This document shows positions 8,218-16,458 of a stretch of DNA of 64,000 nt, one piece after another (within the stretch, counting starts at the first letter, position 1; each line of letters starts with the position of its first letter). The stretch comes from an uncultured Eubacteriales bacterium (GTDB taxonomy: Bacteria > Bacillota > Clostridia > Christensenellales > Aristaeellaceae), in the NCBI GenBank assembly GCA_900315585.1, contig OMZP01000002.1, forward strand, positions 44,773 to 108,772, written 5' to 3'. A program made the translations under genes and the position numbers. The notes under the pieces were generated by a model, which made no database searches, had not been told where the DNA came from, and was given only the letters and a program-made list of their open reading frames with translations.

Positions 8218-9299
8218 TCCTTATGCTGTTGGTCGTGCTGACCCTCTCCGGCTGCAGCGTCACCGGCGAGGTGGAGAACCAGGCCTACGTGCTGGTGCTG
8301 GGCGTGGACCGCGTGAACGGCGGCGAGCTGGAGCTGACCGCCCGCGTGCCCCAGATCGGCAAGGGCTCCGGCGATTCCGAAGAATCCGGCGGTAGCTACC
8401 TGACCTTCTCCGCCTCCGGCGTGGACTGGCCCCGGGCCCTGGAGGCGCTGGAGCAGGCCACGCCCCGGCCCGTCAACCTGAGCCACATCGAGATGCTGGT
8501 GGTTTCGGAGGATCTGGCGCGGGAGGTGGATTTTGCCGCGCTCCTCAACCGGATCGCGGAGACGCCCCACCTGTACACCACAGCCCGCTTCGTGGTCTGC
8601 GAGGGCCGCGCCCGGGTGTTTCTACAAGAGCTCGATACGGTCATCGGAACCCGCCTGTCCTCGGAGATCGACGCCATGCTGGACCACTACGCCCAGCGGG
8701 GCTACATCCCAAGATCCAGCCTCGCGGACGCCTGCTTCGCCTTCAATTCCATCTACGGCGACGGGGTGGCCATCCTCGGAACGGTGGCTGAGGACACCCG
8801 GGCCGCGGTCTCCTTGACGGACCCCGGGGAGTTGTCGGATGAAGCCTCGCCGATGAAACAGCGGTACGGGGGCGCGGCGCTGTTCAGCGAGGGGAGGATG
8901 GTTGGAACGCTGGGCGCGGACCGGGTGATGCTGCTGAACCTGCTCCGGGGCGAGAAGTCCGACCTTCCCTTTGAGTGCGAGGGCAGGCACTATACCCTGA
9001 CCCCCAAGGGCGGCGCAGGCAAGCAGGTGACCCATGATAACAAGCAAACAATCCTGGTCGTCAACCAACGGTTTACCACTCTGGACGACATCTGCGACGA
9101 GGACAAGGAGAGGCTTGAAGCGGAGATCGAACAGAAGCTCGTCGAAGTCATACAAGCCTGTCAGAGCCTTTCCAGCGATCCCTTCGGCTTCGCAGAGGCC
9201 GCGGCGGCGCGCTTTTCGACGGTCCGAAGCTGGCTGATTTTCGACTGGCGGGAACACTATAAATCAGCCGACATCCGCGTGAATGTGGATGTCGGCTGA
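8199..9299 (+). CDS. GerC-type spore germination lipoprotein (C subunit)
   Basis: A 366-residue protein whose ATG follows GGAGGAGGC and overlaps the B-subunit gene by 19 bases. The signal sequence ends in a lipobox, LSGC with C19, for lipid attachment. The remainder has the Ger(x)C layout: an N-terminal domain with AYVLVLGVDR and TFSASGVDWPRALEAL, then VNLSHIEMLVVSEDLA, and a C-terminal three-domain architecture. It completes an A-B-C receptor operon. The final codons form one arm of a perfect hairpin. Confidence 0.92.
   Translation: MRIRGLILMLLVVLTLSGCSVTGEVENQAYVLVLGVDRVNGGELELTARVPQIGKGSGDSEESGGSYLTFSASGVDWPRALEALEQATPRPVNLSHIEMLVVSEDLAREVDFAALLNRIAETPHLYTTARFVVCEGRARVFLQELDTVIGTRLSSEIDAMLDHYAQRGYIPRSSLADACFAFNSIYGDGVAILGTVAEDTRAAVSLTDPGELSDEASPMKQRYGGAALFSEGRMVGTLGADRVMLLNLLRGEKSDLPFECEGRHYTLTPKGGAGKQVTHDNKQTILVVNQRFTTLDDICDEDKERLEAEIEQKLVEVIQACQSLSSDPFGFAEAAAARFSTVRSWLIFDWREHYKSADIRVNVDVG
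9264..9299. terminator. Perfect 13-bp inverted repeat ending at the GerC stop
   Basis: TCAGCCGACATCC and GGATGTCGGCTGA flank a 10-base loop; the right arm ends in the TGA stop. There is no T-tract, so termination is plausible but unproven. It lies between convergent genes. Confidence 0.5.
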
Positions 9300-9336
9300 C
9301 CGGCGTTGCCGTCCATAAGCGTTGGTTCCGCGTCGA

Positions 9337-9510
9337 TTACTTCCTGGAGTAGCTGCCGCACATGCTTTCGTCGGCGGGCAGGCCGCTGGCGCAGTCCTTG
9401 CAGGGCTCTACGCGGATGGCCTTCAGGGAGCAGTACTCCTCGTCGCCGCAGTGATACTCGCAGCTGTTGACCCGACAGTGGATGCTGGTGTTCGGCTTCG
9501 TCTGAGACAT
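9337..9510 (-). CDS. DUF1540 small Cys-rich protein
   Basis: A 57-residue protein beginning MSQTKPNTSIHCRVNSC with seven cysteines in the DUF1540 pattern: HCRVNSCEYHC, then EYCSLKAIRVEPCKDC, and a late Cys near the C-terminus (ESMCGSYSRK). The ATG is preceded by GGGGGAA. These proteins are small probable metal-binding proteins common in spore-forming Clostridia; function is unknown. It converges on the germination operon and lies near the flavodiiron gene. Confidence 0.85.
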   Translation of the reverse strand: MSQTKPNTSIHCRVNSCEYHCGDEEYCSLKAIRVEPCKDCASGLPADESMCGSYSRK

Positions 9511-9589
9511 GGTTCATTCCCCCATCTTTCAATTTGCGCGTCGCGCAACCTTATTCTTCCCCGCGGGCGACAAATCATACAAGGCGCGA

Positions 9590-9618
9590 TTGCCAGAAGC
9601 TGGAATGTATGTTATAAT
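9590..9618 (+). promoter_or_regulatory. Promoter for the flavodiiron gene
   Basis: TTGCCA, 17-base spacer, TATAAT, followed 35 bases later by AAAAGGAGG and the ATG. Confidence 0.8.
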
Positions 9619-9664
9619 CATAGCATGATTTTGCGGGGAAGCCCGCGTAAAAGGAGGACGCAAC

Positions 9665-11509
9665 ATGTATTGCGTGAAGCAGATCACACAGGATATGTAC
9701 TGGGTGGGCGGCAGCGACCGTCGCCTCGCCCTGTTTGAGAACGTCTACCCCATCCCCGGCGGCGTGTCCTACAACGCCTATCTGGTGCTGGACGAACAGA
9801 CGGTGCTGTTTGACACCGTGGACCGGAGCGTCAGCGAAGTGTTCTTTGAGAACATCGAGCACCTGCTGAACGGAAGGAAGCTGGACTACCTGGTGGTGAA
9901 CCACATGGAGCCGGACCACTGCGCCACCATGAGCGAGCTGGTTCTGCGCCACCCGGAGGTGAAGATCGTCACCAACGCCAAGGCGCTGAACATGATCAAA
10001 AACTACTTCACCTTCGACATCGACAGCCGCGTGACCGTCGTGAAGGAAAAGGACACCCTCACCACGGGCCGCCACACCTTCGCCTTCGTGATGGCCCCGA
10101 TGGTCCACTGGCCGGAGGTCATGGTCTCCTACGACTTAACCGACAAGGTGCTCTTTTCCGCGGACGCCTTCGGCACCTTCGGCGCGCTGAACGGCAATAT
10201 CTTCGCCGACGAGGTGAATTTCGAGACCGAATGCCTGGACGACGCCCGCCGGTATTACACCAACATCGTCGGCAAGTACGGCACCCAGGTGCAGGCGCTT
10301 TTGAAGAAGGCCGCGGACCTGGAGATCCAATACATCTGCCCGCTGCACGGCCCCGTCTGGCGCAAGGACATCGGCTGGTTCATCGAGAAGTACCAGCTGT
10401 GGAGCAGCTACACCCCGGAGGAGGACGGCGTGATCGTGGCCTATGCCTCCGTCTACGGCCGCACCGAGAACGTGGCCAACATCATCGCCTCCAAGCTGGC
10501 GGACGCGGGCGTTCGGAACGTGAAGATGTACGACGTGTCCGTTACCCATCCCTCCTATATCGTCTCCGAGGCCTTCCGGGTGAGCCACATCGTGTTCGCC
10601 TCCACCACCTACAACGCGGGCATCTTCGTGAACATGGAGAACGCGCTGCACGACCTGGTGGCCCACAACATCCAGAACCGCACCATCGCCATCGTGGAAA
10701 ACGGCAGCTGGGCGCCCACCGCCGGCGGGCAGATGCGGGAGCTGCTGGGCAGGCTCAAGAACACCACGATCCTGGAGAACACGCTGACCATCAAGTCCTC
10801 CCTGAAGGGCGGGCAGATGGCGGAGCTGGACGAGCTGGTGGCCGCCATCGTTGACACGCTGCCCAAGGCCGAGGTCATCGAGCACAAGAGCAGCGAGGCT
10901 GTGGAGCCCAACGCCCTGTTCAAGTTCAGCTACGGCCTGTTCGTGCTGACGGCGAAGGACGGCGACAAGGACAACGGCTGCATCATCAACACCGCCGCCC
11001 AGCTGACGGACAACCCGAAACGCATCACCATCGCCGTGAACAAGGCCAACTACACCCACGACATGATCCTGAAGACGGGGCTGTTCAACGTGTCCGTGCT
11101 CACCACCGACGCGCCCTTCGACATCTTCAAGTATTACGGCTTCCAGTCGGGCCGAGAGGTGAACAAGTTCCCAGGCAGCGGCTTCCCCCGCAGCAAGAAC
11201 GGCCTGATCTTCATCACCGGCTGCGTGAACGCCTTCATCTCCGGCAAGGTGATCGAAGCCCACGACTACGGCACCCACACCCTGTTCGTGGCCGAGGTGA
11301 CCGAGGCCCAGGTGCTCTCCAGCGCCCCGTCCGTCACCTACGCCTATTACTTTGACCACATCAAGCCCAAGCCCGCAAAGCCCGTCGAGAAGAAGGTCGG
11401 CTGGGTCTGCAAAATCTGCGGCTACGTCTACGAGGGCGAGGACCTGCCCGCGGACTTCATCTGTCCCCTGTGCAAGCACGGCGCGGCAGATTTTGAGAAG
11501 CTGAAGTAG
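9665..11509 (+). CDS. Flavodiiron protein fused to flavin reductase-like and rubredoxin domains
   Basis: A 614-residue multidomain enzyme for O2 (or NO) reduction in anaerobes. Residues 1-250 are the metallo-beta-lactamase-like diiron domain with ligands H80-x-E82-x-D84-H85 (NHMEPDHC), H148, D167 and H228. A flavodoxin FMN domain follows (about 255-400), then a flavin reductase-like FMN-binding domain (about 425-575), and a rubredoxin with two CxxC pairs (WVCKICGY and FICPLCKHG) at the C-terminus. The rubredoxin can deliver electrons internally. Single gene with its own promoter; no oxidative-stress partners are adjacent. Confidence 0.95.
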   Translation: MYCVKQITQDMYWVGGSDRRLALFENVYPIPGGVSYNAYLVLDEQTVLFDTVDRSVSEVFFENIEHLLNGRKLDYLVVNHMEPDHCATMSELVLRHPEVKIVTNAKALNMIKNYFTFDIDSRVTVVKEKDTLTTGRHTFAFVMAPMVHWPEVMVSYDLTDKVLFSADAFGTFGALNGNIFADEVNFETECLDDARRYYTNIVGKYGTQVQALLKKAADLEIQYICPLHGPVWRKDIGWFIEKYQLWSSYTPEEDGVIVAYASVYGRTENVANIIASKLADAGVRNVKMYDVSVTHPSYIVSEAFRVSHIVFASTTYNAGIFVNMENALHDLVAHNIQNRTIAIVENGSWAPTAGGQMRELLGRLKNTTILENTLTIKSSLKGGQMAELDELVAAIVDTLPKAEVIEHKSSEAVEPNALFKFSYGLFVLTAKDGDKDNGCIINTAAQLTDNPKRITIAVNKANYTHDMILKTGLFNVSVLTTDAPFDIFKYYGFQSGREVNKFPGSGFPRSKNGLIFITGCVNAFISGKVIEAHDYGTHTLFVAEVTEAQVLSSAPSVTYAYYFDHIKPKPAKPVEKKVGWVCKICGYVYEGEDLPADFICPLCKHGAADFEKLK

Positions 11510-11535
11510 CGATCAGTCCCACGAATAGGATATAG

Positions 11536-11616
11536 AAAGATCCTTCGCTCCGCTCAGGATGACAACATTTTAGTTCAGACCATTGTCTGTCATCCTGAAC
11601 GAAGTGAAGGATCTTT
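11536..11616. repeat. Type 1 palindromic repeat, core copy A
   Basis: AAAGATCCTTCGCTCCGCTC on one side and its near inverted copy (GAACGAAGTGAAGGATCTTT) on the other, with a short spacer. It fills the gap between the flavodiiron gene and the BaiN-like gene and could also act as a bidirectional hairpin. Confidence 0.85.
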
Positions 11617-11624
11617 TCGCGTCC

Positions 11625-12872
11625 TCAGACCTCCGCCGCGCTCTTGCCCGCCAGGGCGCCGGTGGACCAGGCGATTTGCAGGTTGAAGCCGCCGGTGGCC
11701 GCGTCCACGTCGATCAGCTCCCCCGCAAAGTAGAGACCGGGCAGTCGCCTGCTCTCCATGGTGGAGGGGTTGATGTCCTTCACGCTCACGCCGCCGCGGG
11801 TGACGATCGCCTCATTATAGCCGCGCAGGGCTTTGGGGTGCAGCGGGATGGCCTTGAGGGTGTGAAGGAGCGCGGCGCGCTGGGGGGCGGTCACGCTGTT
11901 CGTCGGCATCGTGGGCGAAAGCCCCGCCAGCTTGAGCACCTGCTCCGCCAGGCTGTGGGGTGCGAGACCGTCCGCCACGGTGATCAGCTGTTTGCGGGAC
12001 ATGGACTTAAAATCCCGTAGCAGGCGGGCGTCCAGCGTCTGTTCGTCCAGCGCGGGCTTCAGGTCGATCTCCAGCCTGACCTGTGAAAGATCCTCCGGGA
12101 GAAGGCTGGAGAGGGTCAGCGCCAGGGGGCCGGAGATGCCGAAGTGGGTAAAGAGCATCTCCCCCATCTCGGAATAGAGCTTCTTTTCCTTCTTGCCGCC
12201 CGTCTGGAAGGCGGACAGGCGCACGTTTTTGAGCGACAGGCCCGCGAGCATCCCCGGCCAGCTCTCCACCGTCTCGATGGGCACCAGGGCCGGAAGGGTC
12301 TTCGTCACTCCGTGGCCTGTGACTTCGGCAAAGGTATGGCCGTCGCCGGTGGAGCCGGTGGAGGGATAGCTGAGGCCGCCGGTGGCGAGGATCACGGCGT
12401 CCGCGGACAATCGCGTTCCATCCTCCATGAGGACTCCGGCGCAGCGCCCGCCTTCGCCGACCAGTTCCCGGACGCGGGCGTTCAGCCGCACGTCCACGTT
12501 TTCACGCTCCAGGGCCCGGCGTAGGGCCGCGATGATGTCGCTGGCCTTGTCGGACTGAGGGAACACCCGCTCGCCGCGCTCCACCTTCAGAGGAACGCCC
12601 TGGCCTTCGATCAGGTCCATCACGCCGCGGTTGTCCAGGGTCGCGAAGGCGGCGTACATGAAGCGGGGGTTGCGGAAGATGTTGCGCTGGAAGGCCTCCA
12701 TGTCGGCGGCGTTGGTGAGGTTGCAGCGGCCCTTGCCGGTGATGTACACCTTCTTGCCCAGCTTCTCGTTGCGCTCCAGGAGGATCACCCTGGCGCCGCC
12801 TTTGGCCGCAAAGAGCGCGGCCATCATTCCGGCCGCGCCTCCGCCTGTGACGATGATTTGCTTCTGATTCAT
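11625..12872 (-). CDS. NAD(P)/FAD-dependent oxidoreductase, HI0933/BaiN family
   Basis: A 415-residue flavoprotein. The N-terminal Rossmann fold has GGGAAGMMAALFAAKGG, followed by GKGRCNLTN, a family hallmark, and the C-terminal AGELIDVDAATGGFNLQ FAD-binding segment. Family members include uncharacterised YhiN-type proteins and BaiN. I chose the ATG with GGAG five bases upstream; an alternative ATG 15 bases earlier (12887) overlaps the RpiR gene stop by four bases. Probably co-transcribed with the RpiR regulator upstream. Confidence 0.88.
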   Translation of the reverse strand: MNQKQIIVTGGGAAGMMAALFAAKGGARVILLERNEKLGKKVYITGKGRCNLTNAADMEAFQRNIFRNPRFMYAAFATLDNRGVMDLIEGQGVPLKVERGERVFPQSDKASDIIAALRRALERENVDVRLNARVRELVGEGGRCAGVLMEDGTRLSADAVILATGGLSYPSTGSTGDGHTFAEVTGHGVTKTLPALVPIETVESWPGMLAGLSLKNVRLSAFQTGGKKEKKLYSEMGEMLFTHFGISGPLALTLSSLLPEDLSQVRLEIDLKPALDEQTLDARLLRDFKSMSRKQLITVADGLAPHSLAEQVLKLAGLSPTMPTNSVTAPQRAALLHTLKAIPLHPKALRGYNEAIVTRGGVSVKDINPSTMESRRLPGLYFAGELIDVDAATGGFNLQIAWSTGALAGKSAAEV

Positions 12873-12883
12873 GGTTGCTCCGT

Positions 12884-13750
12884 TCATTCGGTGGTCTTCG
12901 CCAGATACACGTCGTACTTGCCCCAGATGTCCTCCATGTCCTCGAAGTACTGGGTGACCTCGTGGCGGCGGCGCTGGCCCAGCGCCACGATCAGCGCGTT
13001 GATCAGGGACAGCGGCGCGGCGAAGGAGTCCACAAAGGAAGACATGTCGCTCTTGGCCATCAGACAGGTATCCGCCGTGGCGTGCAGCGGCGAAAGCGGC
13101 CCGTCGGTGATGGCGATCAGGGAGGCCCCGCGGCCCCGGGCGAACTCCATCGCCTCGATGGAACGGGCCGTGTAGCGCGGGAAGGAGATGCCGATGAGCA
13201 GGTCTCCGTCGCCGATGCGGGCCAGCTGCTCAAACACGTCGCTGACGCCGCTGGTGACCACGGTCACGTTCGGGAAGATGAAGCGCAGGTAGTGGCCGAA
13301 GAACTCGGCGATGGGCGCGGAGGCGCGCAGACCCAGCACGTAGATGCTGCGGGCGGCGATGATCTTCTCGATGGCGTCCTCGAAGGCGTTGATGTCCATT
13401 TCGTCCAGCGTGGAGCGGATGTTCTGGATGTCCGCCTTGAGCACCTTGTTGAGCACCTGGGCGTGGTCCATGTCGGAGGTCATTTCAAATCGCTGGGAGG
13501 CCGTCAGGCGGTGCCGGATCAGCTCCTGCAGCGCCTTTTGAAGGTGCGGATAGCCGCTGTAGCCCAGGGCGGAGGCGAAGCGCACGACGGTGGACTCGGA
13601 CACGCCCACGTATTCCCCCAGCTTCGAGGCGGTCATGAACACCACCTTGTCGTAGTGGGTGACGATGCACTCGGCGATGCGCCGGTGGCTTTTTGAAAGT
13701 TTTTTGCCGCTGTGATTCAAACGCTGAATCAGTTCCTGTGCGTTATCCAT
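12884..13750 (-). CDS. MurR/RpiR family transcriptional regulator
   Basis: A 288-residue regulator. The N-terminal winged HTH (about 1-80) contains SKSHRRIAECIVTHYDKVVFMTASKLG-type sequence with GVSESTVVRFASALGYSGYP as the recognition region. The C-terminal SIS domain (about 105-260) would bind a phosphosugar. The ATG follows AGGAGG; an upstream in-frame extension lacks a ribosome site. RpiR proteins usually control sugar or amino-sugar genes, but here the only coupled gene is a flavoprotein, so the ligand is unknown. Confidence 0.9.
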   Translation of the reverse strand: MDNAQELIQRLNHSGKKLSKSHRRIAECIVTHYDKVVFMTASKLGEYVGVSESTVVRFASALGYSGYPHLQKALQELIRHRLTASQRFEMTSDMDHAQVLNKVLKADIQNIRSTLDEMDINAFEDAIEKIIAARSIYVLGLRASAPIAEFFGHYLRFIFPNVTVVTSGVSDVFEQLARIGDGDLLIGISFPRYTARSIEAMEFARGRGASLIAITDGPLSPLHATADTCLMAKSDMSSFVDSFAAPLSLINALIVALGQRRRHEVTQYFEDMEDIWGKYDVYLAKTTE

Positions 13751-13976
13751 GAGGGCATTTCCTCCTGAATCCGATTCAATGATAAGCCATGTGCTGCAAT
13801 TATATCCCATACATCGCGGATTTGCAAGACATCCCTGCAAATTTATGCATTATTTACGTTGTTTTATGGCATTTTTATACTGACGCGCTATGATTCATTC
13901 GCCGGTTTGAGAGCTTCATTCCTGCATTTTCCCCCGTTTGGATATGCAAAACGACGGGCGCGGGCAGGCGCGGCGC

Positions 13977-14006
13977 GGCATGAGCGCTGGCGTGGCGTCA
14001 TATGTT
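13977..14006 (+). promoter_or_regulatory. Possible sigma E-type promoter for spoIIP
   Basis: GGCATGA, 15 bases, CATATGTT, ending 30 bases before the spoIIP ATG. It resembles the mother-cell sigma E consensus (ATA-type -35, CATACAnT-type -10) and the element before spoIIIAA. The rest of the 285-base gap (13751-14035) shows no gene. Confidence 0.3.
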
Positions 14007-14035
14007 AATCCTGCAATGCTTGGGGAGGTGAGCGC

Positions 14036-14980
14036 ATGGTTCGATTCAAGGTCGTCCGGGCGTCCCGGCTGCTGCTGGTGGCCGCCATCATCGTGCTTGC
14101 GGCGGTTCTGGCGCTGGTGGGCGCGCAGCTGCTTCGGCGGGACGCGGCCCCCGCGCACAGCGGATCGGCCAACCTGGTGGACGCCGGACGCGAAAACGAG
14201 GCAAAGACCCAACTGGTCTTTGCCTCGTCCGGCGTCAAGGGTGAGCTGCCGCTGGATCCCGGCAATCCGGCAATCCAGGTGGAAGTCGTGGCACAGCCCA
14301 CTCCCGAGCCCGTGCCCCTGCGTGTGCTGATCTACCACACCCACACCCACGAGGCCTATGAACAGGTCAAGGACGACCCCTACCAGGCGCTGGAGGCCTG
14401 GCGCACCGCTGACGCCGATCACAGCGTCGTTCGCGTGGGCGAGGAGCTGGCGAAGCGGCTGAGGGCCTGCGGGTTCGACGTGACCCACGACACCACCGAT
14501 CACGAGGGCGCGGAGCTCTCCACGGCCTACACCCGCTCGCTGGCGACCCTCAAGGGCTATGCGCAGCCCTTTGACCTCTACATCGACCTGCACCGGGACG
14601 CCTGGAGCGAGGGCGAGATCGAGGCGGTGGAAAGTGCCTCCGGGGAGCGCCTCGCGCCGCTGATGCTGCTGATCGGCAACGGCAATGGCTTTGAGGAGAA
14701 GCCCTATTACGAAGAAAACCTGGCCTTCGCCCGGGCTCTGGAGAGCCGGATCAACGCCATCGAGCCTGGGCTGTGCAAGCCGACGCTGGTGAAGGACGGG
14801 CGCTACAACCAGCACATCGGCGTGTTTTCGGTGCTGGTAGAGGTGGGCCACAACCAGAATACCCTCCGGGAGGCGCTGAACGCCGTGCCCCCGCTGGCGG
14901 AGGCCATCGAAACCCTGCTCATCCGGGAGCCTGACAGGAGGCTGCTGGAAATGCGGGCGGCCGCCCTCAACGGAAAGTAG
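14036..14980 (+). CDS. spoIIP: Stage II sporulation protein P
   Basis: A 314-residue amidase/endopeptidase that, with SpoIID and SpoIIM, degrades septal peptidoglycan during engulfment. An N-terminal membrane anchor (about 10-33) precedes the catalytic domain, which shows IYHTHTHEAYEQ, LYIDLHRDAW and VLVEVGHNQNTLREALNAVP, matching the SpoIIP amidase motifs. Shorter than the roughly 400 residues of the Bacillus protein, mostly in the linker. The ATG follows GGGGAGGTGA. Confidence 0.93.
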   Translation: MVRFKVVRASRLLLVAAIIVLAAVLALVGAQLLRRDAAPAHSGSANLVDAGRENEAKTQLVFASSGVKGELPLDPGNPAIQVEVVAQPTPEPVPLRVLIYHTHTHEAYEQVKDDPYQALEAWRTADADHSVVRVGEELAKRLRACGFDVTHDTTDHEGAELSTAYTRSLATLKGYAQPFDLYIDLHRDAWSEGEIEAVESASGERLAPLMLLIGNGNGFEEKPYYEENLAFARALESRINAIEPGLCKPTLVKDGRYNQHIGVFSVLVEVGHNQNTLREALNAVPPLAEAIETLLIREPDRRLLEMRAAALNGK

Positions 14981-14984
14981 CCTG

Positions 14985-15545
14985 TCAGAACGCCATTTGC
15001 AGCTGCTCCGGGCCCACCGCACGAACCAGCACACTGACGTTGTCCGAAAACAGCGGCGTCTCCCCCGCCAGCCAGCGAAGAAGGGAAGGCCTGTCCGGCA
15101 GGATCAGAGGCATGCGGTTGTGCACGGGCTGGATGGCCTTGACCGGCGGCTGGGTGAGCACGACGAACTCCCGGCCCGCCTCCCCCATGCGATAGAGCCC
15201 CGCCAGGTAGAACAGGCCCACATCCCGCAGGTTCACGGCAAACTTCTGCTTGTCCGTCCGCCGCCATTCATAGTACCGGGAGGCGGGCATGGCGCAGCGT
15301 TGGCTGTCGGCGATGCCTCGAAACAGCGGCTTTTCGTGCAGGGTCTCCACCCGGGCGTTGATGACGAGGCCGCCCTGCTCCCTGGAAAAGCCCCAGCGCA
15401 TGGCCTGGACGCTTTCATCCTCCGACACCACCACAGGCGCTTCCATGCCGGGCTGAATCTCTCCGCCGCTGACGCAAGTCCGGTTCAATGCTTCGAGGTC
15501 GAATCCGCGAATGGCCTCATCCGCGATGAAGTAGCGTCCGCACAT
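14985..15545 (-). CDS. SRAP domain protein (YedK/HMCES family)
   Basis: A 186-residue protein that by homology crosslinks to abasic sites in single-stranded DNA. Start set at the ATG giving MCGRYF, because catalytic Cys2 must be exposed after Met removal; GGGAGGG precedes it. Other expected residues are the Glu in SRYYEWR and the His in HNRMPLIL. It is convergent with spoIIP (4-base gap) and divergent from the Spo0A-like regulator. Confidence 0.92.
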   Translation of the reverse strand: MCGRYFIADEAIRGFDLEALNRTCVSGGEIQPGMEAPVVVSEDESVQAMRWGFSREQGGLVINARVETLHEKPLFRGIADSQRCAMPASRYYEWRRTDKQKFAVNLRDVGLFYLAGLYRMGEAGREFVVLTQPPVKAIQPVHNRMPLILPDRPSLLRWLAGETPLFSDNVSVLVRAVGPEQLQMAF

Positions 15546-15608
15546 GGCTATCCCTCCCGCTACATAAAAGTGTAATACTATTGTTTTCGATTTGTCAACC
15601 AATATTCC

Positions 15609-15635
15609 TTGCAAGAATATACTTTTAGATATAAT
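15609..15635 (+). promoter_or_regulatory. Possible promoter for the Spo0A-like gene
   Basis: TTGCAA and TATAAT with a short 15-base spacer, 42 bases before the ATG, in an AT-rich island. The short spacer suggests activation dependence or a different true -35. Confidence 0.45.
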
Positions 15636-15677
15636 ATACTACCAATAGTGTATCTACAAATGAGAGGATGTGGCGAC

Positions 15678-16379
15678 ATGGCGAAGCTGTATCTGGCGGA
15701 CCTGGACGCACAGTTTATGCGGAGCGTGCGCAAGGCGGTGTCCCGGAACCGTTCCATCGAGGTGGTGGGACAGTCCGGCGACGGCAGGAAGGCCCTGGAG
15801 GACGTGCGCCGTTTCCAGCCGGACGTGCTGCTCACGGACATCCAGCTGCCGGGGATGGACGGCCTTGCCCTGCTGCGGGAGACCCGCCGCCTGCGCCGTT
15901 CGCCTTCGGTGATCATCTGCACCCGCTTCTATCCCGCAAGCTGCATGGACTGGTGCTTTCGCTACGGCGCGTCCTACTTCCTGTGCAAGCCCATCGACTA
16001 CGACAGGCTCCCGGAGCTGATCCTGGATTGCGCGGCGGAGCGCGTCCCTCAACCCGAAGAAGCGTCCGCCGAAGACGACAGTGCCGAGAGCATCCGGGCT
16101 CTGCTTTCCGACATGGGCATCTCCTCCCGGCTGAACGGCAGCGCCTACCTGGTCAATTCCGTGCTCTTTGCCCGGGAGAACGGTTTGCTGATGAAGAATC
16201 TCTCCCACGGGCTGTATCGGGAGCTGGCCAGCCGCATGAACACCACCGTCTCCCGGGTGGAGCGTTCCCTGCGCAACGCCATCGGCGTGGGCTACGAGCG
16301 CGGCTCCCTGAAGGACCGCTTTCCTGGCAAGCCCACCAACCGTCAGTTCATCGAATACCTGCTCCGTGAAACCGAATAA
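15678..16379 (+). CDS. Spo0A-like response regulator
   Basis: A 233-residue regulator with receiver (1-118) and Spo0A-type C-terminal DNA-binding domain (about 135-232). D54 in LLTDIQLPGMDG is the phosphoacceptor; T82 and K104 are present. The acidic pocket reads AD8-L9-D10, so one of the usual adjacent acidic residues is Leu. The effector domain keeps the Spo0A hallmarks MNTTVSRVERSLRNAIGVGY and GKPTNRQFIEYL. It is shorter than Spo0A (about 267) and diverges strongly, so it may be a paralogue or this lineage's Spo0A. ATG chosen after GAGAGGA. Confidence 0.85.
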   Translation: MAKLYLADLDAQFMRSVRKAVSRNRSIEVVGQSGDGRKALEDVRRFQPDVLLTDIQLPGMDGLALLRETRRLRRSPSVIICTRFYPASCMDWCFRYGASYFLCKPIDYDRLPELILDCAAERVPQPEEASAEDDSAESIRALLSDMGISSRLNGSAYLVNSVLFARENGLLMKNLSHGLYRELASRMNTTVSRVERSLRNAIGVGYERGSLKDRFPGKPTNRQFIEYLLRETE

Positions 16380-16396
16380 ACTTTCCTACACTGATA

Positions 16397-16425
16397 TTGT
16401 AATTGCCCCGCGAGTGTGTTAAACT
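16397..16425 (+). promoter_or_regulatory. Possible promoter for udk
   Basis: TTGTAA, 17 bases, TAAACT, 33 bases before the ATG. Four of six matches at each hexamer. Confidence 0.35.
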
Positions 16426-16458
16426 ATTTATAGAATAACGTCGCGGGAGGATTGCACT

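Noticed and set aside
10136..11479. Long minus-strand frame under the flavodiiron gene
   Set aside because: Composition is shadow-like and the sense strand has all flavodiiron and rubredoxin motifs.
16398..16458. A sigma or operator palindrome upstream of udk
   Set aside because: Only a weak promoter match was found; no convincing repeat arms.
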